Shown here: positions 59,818 to 64,000 of the stretch, one piece after another
Numbering within the stretch: position 1 is the stretch's first letter
Layout: each line of letters begins with the position of its first letter
Origin: Ruegeria arenilitoris
Lineage (GTDB): Bacteria; Pseudomonadota; Alphaproteobacteria; Rhodobacterales; Rhodobacteraceae
Assembly (NCBI RefSeq): GCF_042675705.1
Contig: NZ_JBHTJJ010000012.1
DNA: 64,000 nucleotides
Direction: 5' to 3' (one strand)
Made by a program: the position numbers and the translations under genes
Notes under the pieces: generated by a model
Seen by the model: the letters and a program-made list of their open reading frames with translations, nothing else
Database searches by the model: none
Told to the model about the DNA's origin: nothing

Positions 59818-60900
59818 ATGGCAACTCAACCCAAGGCCGACAACCAGCGCGCGGGCAAGCTTGGGCTGACCTTCTGGTATCAGCTGGTTGTTCTGCTGTT
59901 TCTGACCATCGCGTCATTGGTGCTGGCGTCCTCGGTTCTGATACCGCTTTCCTTCGCCATACTGTTGTTTGTGCTGCTCACTGCAACATCTGACCGGATC
60001 CACCGGATCGTCATTCTGGGCCATTCCGTACCGAAGTGGATGGCGCATCTTGGGGCCTTGTGCCTGATCCTGTTTGGATTGCTGATCATCCTGTCGATCC
60101 TGTCCAGCCAGGCCGGTCTGGTGTCCGAGGCTTTTCCGAAATACGAAGAGCGCCTGTCCGGTATTCTGGCAAAACTTGTCGCCCTCGTCGGCAACGAGAA
60201 CTATGCCGCGGCCCAGAAGGCGCTGAGCCAGATCAACCTGTCGGGTTTTGCCGGCAGCATCATCGGGTCCGCTGGCGCCTTTCTCAGCGCCTTCTTCCTT
60301 GTGCTGCTCTATGTGCCGTTCATGCTGGTCGAACGCCTGCCGATGCAGACCAAGATTGATCTTGCGATCTCGGATCCAACGCTTGCCAGCAAAGTTCGCA
60401 ACGTGCTGCACAGCACGTCCGCCAGCATCCAGCGCTATGTCGGGATCAAGACTTTCGTCAGCGCGCTAACCGGGTTCGGCAGCTTTCTTGTCATGTGGGC
60501 GGTCGGGTTGGATTTCGCCGAGACCTGGGCGGTTCTGGCCTTTCTGTTGAATTTCATTCCCACGGTCGGGTCCATCATCGGTGTCGCCCTGCCCTCTCTG
60601 GTCGCTCTTGTCCAGTTCGAGGAATTCAGCCCGTTCCTGATGGTGCTGTTGGGGTGCGGGGCCGTGCAATTCTCGGTCGGCAATATTCTCGAGCCGACCT
60701 TGCTGGGCAAAAGCCTGAACCTGTCCCCTCTCATGGTCATACTGGCCCTGACATTCTGGACCGCGATCTGGGGCATTCCAGGTGCGCTGATGAGCGTGCC
60801 GATCACTGTCTGTATCATGATCATTCTGACCCACATTCCGGCCACGCGCCCCATCGCCATACTGATGTCGGGCGATGGCCGTGTGGGTCCCAAGGGCTGA
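59818..60900 (+). CDS. AI-2E family (YdiK/PerM-type) permease
   Basis: 360 residues from ATG 59818 (AGGAG upstream). Eight or so hydrophobic helices; VLIPLSFAILLFVLL at the start, the conserved VGIKTFVSALTGFGSFLVMW near residue 207 and LNFIPTVGSIIGVALPSLVAL near 240, PTLLGKSLNLSPLMV near 300. Members transport varied solutes or ions; autoinducer export is shown only for some. Divergent from the BCCT gene and followed by two small membrane protein genes. Confidence 0.86.
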   Translation: MATQPKADNQRAGKLGLTFWYQLVVLLFLTIASLVLASSVLIPLSFAILLFVLLTATSDRIHRIVILGHSVPKWMAHLGALCLILFGLLIILSILSSQAGLVSEAFPKYEERLSGILAKLVALVGNENYAAAQKALSQINLSGFAGSIIGSAGAFLSAFFLVLLYVPFMLVERLPMQTKIDLAISDPTLASKVRNVLHSTSASIQRYVGIKTFVSALTGFGSFLVMWAVGLDFAETWAVLAFLLNFIPTVGSIIGVALPSLVALVQFEEFSPFLMVLLGCGAVQFSVGNILEPTLLGKSLNLSPLMVILALTFWTAIWGIPGALMSVPITVCIMIILTHIPATRPIAILMSGDGRVGPKG

Positions 60901-60972
60901 TCTCGATGCTGCCAAACCGGATTATCGGCCCATCGCCCGCGCGACTGGCCGCTTCACGAAAGGACAACGCCA

Positions 60973-61248
60973 ATGGTTACCAAAGCGGAACTTGAACAGC
61001 AGGTCGCTGAGTTGAAGCGACAGCTTGAGGAGCAGGCCGAGGACAAAAAGTCGGGCGCGCGCAAGGGGGGCGAAAAGGTGAAAAAGGCCGTCCAGGACAT
61101 TCCCGATAAGTTGTCGGCCGAGTTCGAAGACTGGTCCGGTGAGATAGAGACCGCGCTGGCCGAGCTGGATGCCATGCCACACAAGAAAGCCATCCTGTTC
61201 GCCCTGGGCGTTTTTGCTCTGGGCTACTTGATCGGTCGGTCCAGGTAG
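60973..61248 (+). CDS. Small DUF883-like/YqjD-type membrane protein
   Basis: 91 residues. An N-terminal coiled coil (EQQVAELKRQLEEQ) with a lysine-rich stretch leads to a C-terminal membrane helix (FALGVFALGYLIGRSR). The layout matches ElaB/YqjD proteins, which anchor ribosomes to the membrane in stationary phase, but identity is weak. Follows the AI-2E gene after 72 bases and precedes the holin-like gene by 11. Confidence 0.65.
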   Translation: MVTKAELEQQVAELKRQLEEQAEDKKSGARKGGEKVKKAVQDIPDKLSAEFEDWSGEIETALAELDAMPHKKAILFALGVFALGYLIGRSR

Positions 61249-61259
61249 GAGACAGTCAG

Positions 61260-61730
61260 ATGAGCCGCATTTCCCGAAACATTTCCATCATCCTGCGCAC
61301 CGAACGGCTGATCGCTCAGCGGAACATGACCGTCTTGGCCAAACGCGCGGGCTTTTTCGCCGCAGCCGGATTGGCGGGCGGATTGGCCATAATCATGCTG
61401 AATGTCGCGGGCTATCTTGCTCTGGCGTCAGTGATGTCCAAGCCGTTGGCTGCCTTGGTCATCGCCCTGATCAACCTGATCGTGGCGCTGATACTCGCGG
61501 CCATCGCCAACTCGGTCAGCGCCGAGGCCGACACTACGCCAGTAGCAGAGCTGCGCGACATGGCGATCGGCGATATCGAGGCCGAGGTTCAGGACATGAT
61601 GTCAGAGGCTCGCGAGACGGTTCGCGACCTGAAAACCGTCTCGCGCGACCCTCTGGGAACGATTGCCCCCGGGTTGGTGACAATGATCGCAAGCGCCGTT
61701 CTGAAACACCTGAAGAACCGCAAAGAGTAG
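61260..61730 (+). CDS. Putative phage-holin superfamily (PF07332-like) membrane protein
   Basis: 156 residues with two close membrane helices (about 30-52 and 60-82) and an amphipathic charged C-terminus (EAEVQDMMSEARETVRDLK). Resembles the Actinobacteriophage-holin/DUF1469 family found in many non-phage chromosomes next to YqjD-type genes. No phage genes are nearby, so a lytic role is unlikely; membrane-stress functions are plausible. Confidence 0.68.
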   Translation: MSRISRNISIILRTERLIAQRNMTVLAKRAGFFAAAGLAGGLAIIMLNVAGYLALASVMSKPLAALVIALINLIVALILAAIANSVSAEADTTPVAELRDMAIGDIEAEVQDMMSEARETVRDLKTVSRDPLGTIAPGLVTMIASAVLKHLKNRKE

Positions 61731-61745
61731 GCGGCGACTGCCGCC

Positions 61746-62003
61746 CTAGACCGTCGCTCCTTTTTGGCGGATCAGACAGCCAATGCTGCTGGCGCACACA
61801 CCGACCAGAACGCCGATGATCAGCTCCATCGGCTCGACCTTGGCAAAGGTCCAATGCGCAAAAGCCAGCGTTTCCAGTATTCCGATCACCGCGCCCATGG
61901 TCGCGGCCAACCACAGTTGGCGGGTCATCATGCCCACCGCAAGGCCCAGAATGCCGGGCAGGCTCAGGATGTTGCCGCCGATTGTTCCAAGAATCTCAAG
62001 CAT
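61746..62003 (-). CDS. Small membrane protein downstream of napC
   Basis: 85 residues, three hydrophobic segments, starting MLEILGTIGGNILSLPGILG and ending IGCLIRQKGATV. It follows napC by 12 bases on the same strand, so it is likely read through from the nap operon. No known Nap subunit or family matches. Confidence 0.55.
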   Translation of the reverse strand: MLEILGTIGGNILSLPGILGLAVGMMTRQLWLAATMGAVIGILETLAFAHWTFAKVEPMELIIGVLVGVCASSIGCLIRQKGATV

Positions 62004-62015
62004 GTCGTGCCACTC

Positions 62016-62711
62016 CTAGTCGGATGTGCTGTTCAGGAATGACCGGATCTCGGCCGCGCCGGTACTCTGCGCAATTTCGGTGCCGGTCACCGGATCCAGC
62101 GAGGCGACCACTTTCTGATACTCCTCCAGATAGCCCGGCGGCAGGCTGTGCGCGATGCCCTGGTGGCAGTCGATGCAGGTCATGTTCTCGTCGATCGCAC
62201 GCTGGTGTTCGTTGGCGGCGCGCGTCTCCTGAATGGTGAAGTCCATGTATTCGAAATTGTGACAGTTGCGGCATTCGCGGCTGTCCGAGGCCTTCATCTT
62301 TTTCCACACGGCCGAGGCCATCTGCAGGCGGTGATCCTCGTATTTCTCGGGCGTGCTGATGGTGCCGACCAGCTCGTGATAGACGTCTTTCACCGCCATG
62401 ATCTTGGCTTCGATCTTGAAGCTCCATTCCTTGGGCACGTGGCAATCGGAACAGATGGCCCGTACGCCGGAATGGTTGTTGTAGTGGATGGTTTCCCGGT
62501 ATTCGCCAAGGTTGGTTTCCATCGTGTGGCACGAGACGCAGAATTCTTCGGTATTCGTCATCTCAAGCGTCCAGTGGAACCCACCCCAGAACAGGATGCC
62601 GGCCAGAAAGCCCGCCAGAACCAGAAAGCCTGCGCTGAACGCGGCGGCCGGTGTCCAGATCCACGCCCAGATGCGGCCGATCAAGCCGCGCTTTTCAGGA
62701 GAGTCTGCCAT
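62016..62711 (-). CDS. napC: Tetraheme cytochrome c NapC
   Basis: 231 residues. An uncleaved N-terminal membrane helix (about 18-43) anchors a periplasmic domain with four heme motifs CVSCH, CSDCH, CRNCH and CIDCH. NapC/NirT family, passing electrons from the quinol pool to NapB/NapA. MEMTN-like region and length agree with NapC; NrfH is shorter. Thirty bases after napB. Confidence 0.94.
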   Translation of the reverse strand: MADSPEKRGLIGRIWAWIWTPAAAFSAGFLVLAGFLAGILFWGGFHWTLEMTNTEEFCVSCHTMETNLGEYRETIHYNNHSGVRAICSDCHVPKEWSFKIEAKIMAVKDVYHELVGTISTPEKYEDHRLQMASAVWKKMKASDSRECRNCHNFEYMDFTIQETRAANEHQRAIDENMTCIDCHQGIAHSLPPGYLEEYQKVVASLDPVTGTEIAQSTGAAEIRSFLNSTSD

Positions 62712-62741
62712 ATTCGGTGCTCCTTTCAGTCCAAAGCTGGA

Positions 62742-63179
62742 TCAGTTTCCGGCCGAGGGCTGGAACAGGTTGTCGACCAGAGCCGGCGCATCCGCCTGCG
62801 GCACATGGCACTGGTTGCAGAAATACCGGGTGCCCGCGATCTGATCGAGCTCGTTGCCTTCGCGATCCAGATAGTGGGTCATCGACAGTGTCGGCGCGTT
62901 GCGCTCACCGGCCTTGGTCCAGTCGTGGCAGGACAGGCACTGATTGGTGCGGATGTCGATCTGGTACTGGTCGATCTTGTGCGGGATCAGCGGCGGCTGC
63001 TGGCGATAGTTGCGCTGCATGCGCCCTTCGATGTTGCGGTGCACATCATCAAGGATGGCAGGATCATCGATGTCCGCGCCTCGCAACGTGGTCACGGACG
63101 CGGATTGCGCAAAGGCAAGCCCGGTCACAAGAAGAACAGGGATCAGGGCTATTGCGCCTGTCGCTATTGATTTTTTCAT
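62742..63179 (-). CDS. napB: Diheme cytochrome c subunit of periplasmic nitrate reductase
   Basis: 145 residues with a signal peptide ending near LAFAQS. Heme motifs CLSCH and CNQCH with the surrounding NapB pattern (PPLIPHKIDQYQI, then NAPTLSMTHY) containing the distal histidines. It donates electrons to NapA, which lies outside the window with napH's 5' end. Confidence 0.94.
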   Translation of the reverse strand: MKKSIATGAIALIPVLLVTGLAFAQSASVTTLRGADIDDPAILDDVHRNIEGRMQRNYRQQPPLIPHKIDQYQIDIRTNQCLSCHDWTKAGERNAPTLSMTHYLDREGNELDQIAGTRYFCNQCHVPQADAPALVDNLFQPSAGN

Positions 63180-63191
63180 CTTGGCACTCCC

Positions 63192-64000
63192 TTAAGCAGG
63201 TCTGGCGGCGCGCGGTTCTGGCGCGGCGGCTGGATCGGGTGGCGCGACGACGGCGTCATCGAACCGGTGAGTAAGTTTGAAGACAACGACCGAGCACACA
63301 TCGATGCAGCGGCCGCACGTGGTGCAATCGGGCGACAGGATCAGCGGGCTGGATCCCGGCTTGCCCTTCAGTGCGGGCGAGATCACCTGGTTCTCAGGAC
63401 AGACCGCATAGCAATCCATGCAGTCGTCACAGGCGGCGCGATTGGTCGCGCTGACCCGCAGCAGGCTTTTGGCGCCGATCAGGCCGTAGAAGGCCCCGAC
63501 CGGGCAGATATGGCCGCACCATCCGTGCCGGGCCACGAACAGGTCAAAGACAAAGATCGCTACGACCATCGCCCAGACAAAACCCATGCCAAAGACCAAC
63601 CCGCGGTGCAGCATGGTGATCGGATTCACCAGTTCCCAAGCGATTACACCTGTCAGGGCCGACGCGATCAAAACGGTCGCCAATATCCACAGCCGGGTGC
63701 TGCGTTTGGGCTGCCAGCCTTTGGGCAGGTCCAGCCGACGGTGCAGCCAATGCGCGGCGTCCGTGACCGGGTTGATCGGGCACACCCACGAGCAATAGAC
63801 CCGCCCGCCGATCAGCGCATAGGCCACCAGAACGATCAGCCCGCCGACCAGCACGGTCATTTCCGGCCAGTGACCGGCCACCAGACCCTGCAGCAGGATG
63901 AACGGATCGGTCAGCGGCAGCACGTCCAGCGTCAGCGATCCTGCCAGCGTGCCCTTGACGATCCAGATGCCGAACCACGGCCCCAGCAGGAACAAGACCA
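63192..64000 (-). CDS. napH: NapH quinol dehydrogenase/ferredoxin-type protein (5' end outside window)
   Basis: At least 268 residues, open at the window edge; the TTG at 63995 is not a real start because the frame continues. Four membrane helices with the CSWVCP and CGHICP motifs, and a C-terminal ferredoxin domain with CDDCMDCYAVCP and CTTCGRCIDVC for two [4Fe-4S] clusters. NapH with NapG forms an alternative quinol-to-NapB electron route. Order napH-napB-napC fits napAGHBC-type operons. Confidence 0.92.
   Translation of the reverse strand, partial: VLFLLGPWFGIWIVKGTLAGSLTLDVLPLTDPFILLQGLVAGHWPEMTVLVGGLIVLVAYALIGGRVYCSWVCPINPVTDAAHWLHRRLDLPKGWQPKRSTRLWILATVLIASALTGVIAWELVNPITMLHRGLVFGMGFVWAMVVAIFVFDLFVARHGWCGHICPVGAFYGLIGAKSLLRVSATNRAACDDCMDCYAVCPENQVISPALKGKPGSSPLILSPDCTTCGRCIDVCSVVVFKLTHRFDDAVVAPPDPAAAPEPRAARPA

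Noticed and set aside
61260..61730. Prophage remnant suggested by the holin-like protein.
   Set aside because: No other phage gene nearby; this family is common in ordinary chromosomes next to YqjD-type genes.
1..64000. CRISPR arrays, insertion sequences and rRNA genes.
   Set aside because: No regularly spaced repeats, transposase motifs or rRNA sequence were seen on either strand.

Overview
The window is a high-GC, gene-dense stretch of an alphaproteobacterial chromosome, almost certainly a marine Rhodobacteraceae (Roseobacter-group) bacterium. The evidence is the gene content: a dihydroxypropanesulfonate (DHPS) operon with its own TRAP transporter, a second TRAP system beside phenylacetate genes, a heme-uptake locus preceded by a TGA-N9-TCA iron-rhodo-box, a periplasmic nitrate reductase tail (napH-napB-napC), and quaternary-amine transporters. 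No insertion sequence, prophage, CRISPR array or origin was found. The only RNA gene seen is an elongator tRNA-Met(CAU) at 9014-9090.

Layout. 1-8.9 kb: partial paaG (minus), then a TRAP transporter (dctP-Q-M) with paaZ, paaX, and a coupled Baeyer-Villiger monooxygenase/alpha-beta hydrolase pair. 9.0-14.0 kb: tRNA-Met followed by an amidohydrolase, a DUF3299 protein, an OprB-type porin and an M19 dipeptidase gene broken by four in-frame stops and no frameshift. 14.0-24.2 kb: one long minus-strand DHPS operon (small membrane protein, hpsK-L-M, hpsN, hpsO, hpsP, a universal stress protein, comD, comE, an FMN-dependent 2-hydroxyacid dehydrogenase). A divergent LacI-type regulator flanks it across two palindromic operators spaced 21 bp apart. 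24.2-35.4 kb: a less familiar cluster with a LysR regulator, a dimethylglycine-dehydrogenase-like flavoprotein, an MttB-family protein without pyrrolysine, two different ureohydrolases facing each other, and a glycine-betaine-type ABC importer whose permease has a long N-terminal extension. 35.4-44.1 kb: heme uptake (hmuSTUV, hmuR, exbB, two exbD, tonB). 44.1-46.4 kb: LysR, cupin and GST. 46.6-57.7 kb: xylose regulon (xylF-H-G-A, a ROK-family xylR, xylB and an aldose epimerase) with a diheme cytochrome c peroxidase and an FG-GAP/ASPIC (CRTAC1-like) protein embedded in it. 58-64 kb: BCCT transporter with a coupled 30-residue membrane peptide, an AI-2E family permease, two small envelope proteins, and the nap tail.

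How it fits together. Most of the window is import plus catabolism of small marine organics: aromatic acids or ketones, DHPS, xylose, and probably a methylated and/or guanidino nitrogen compound, together with iron (heme) acquisition. Regulators sit beside their targets, and palindromes or shared motifs at the divergent promoters support local control. The least explained parts are the 24.2-35.1 kb methylamine/ureohydrolase/ABC cluster, the redox pair inside the xylose regulon, and two very small membrane proteins that appear to be translated with transporter operons. All functions are inferred from sequence recognition alone; no database search was possible.
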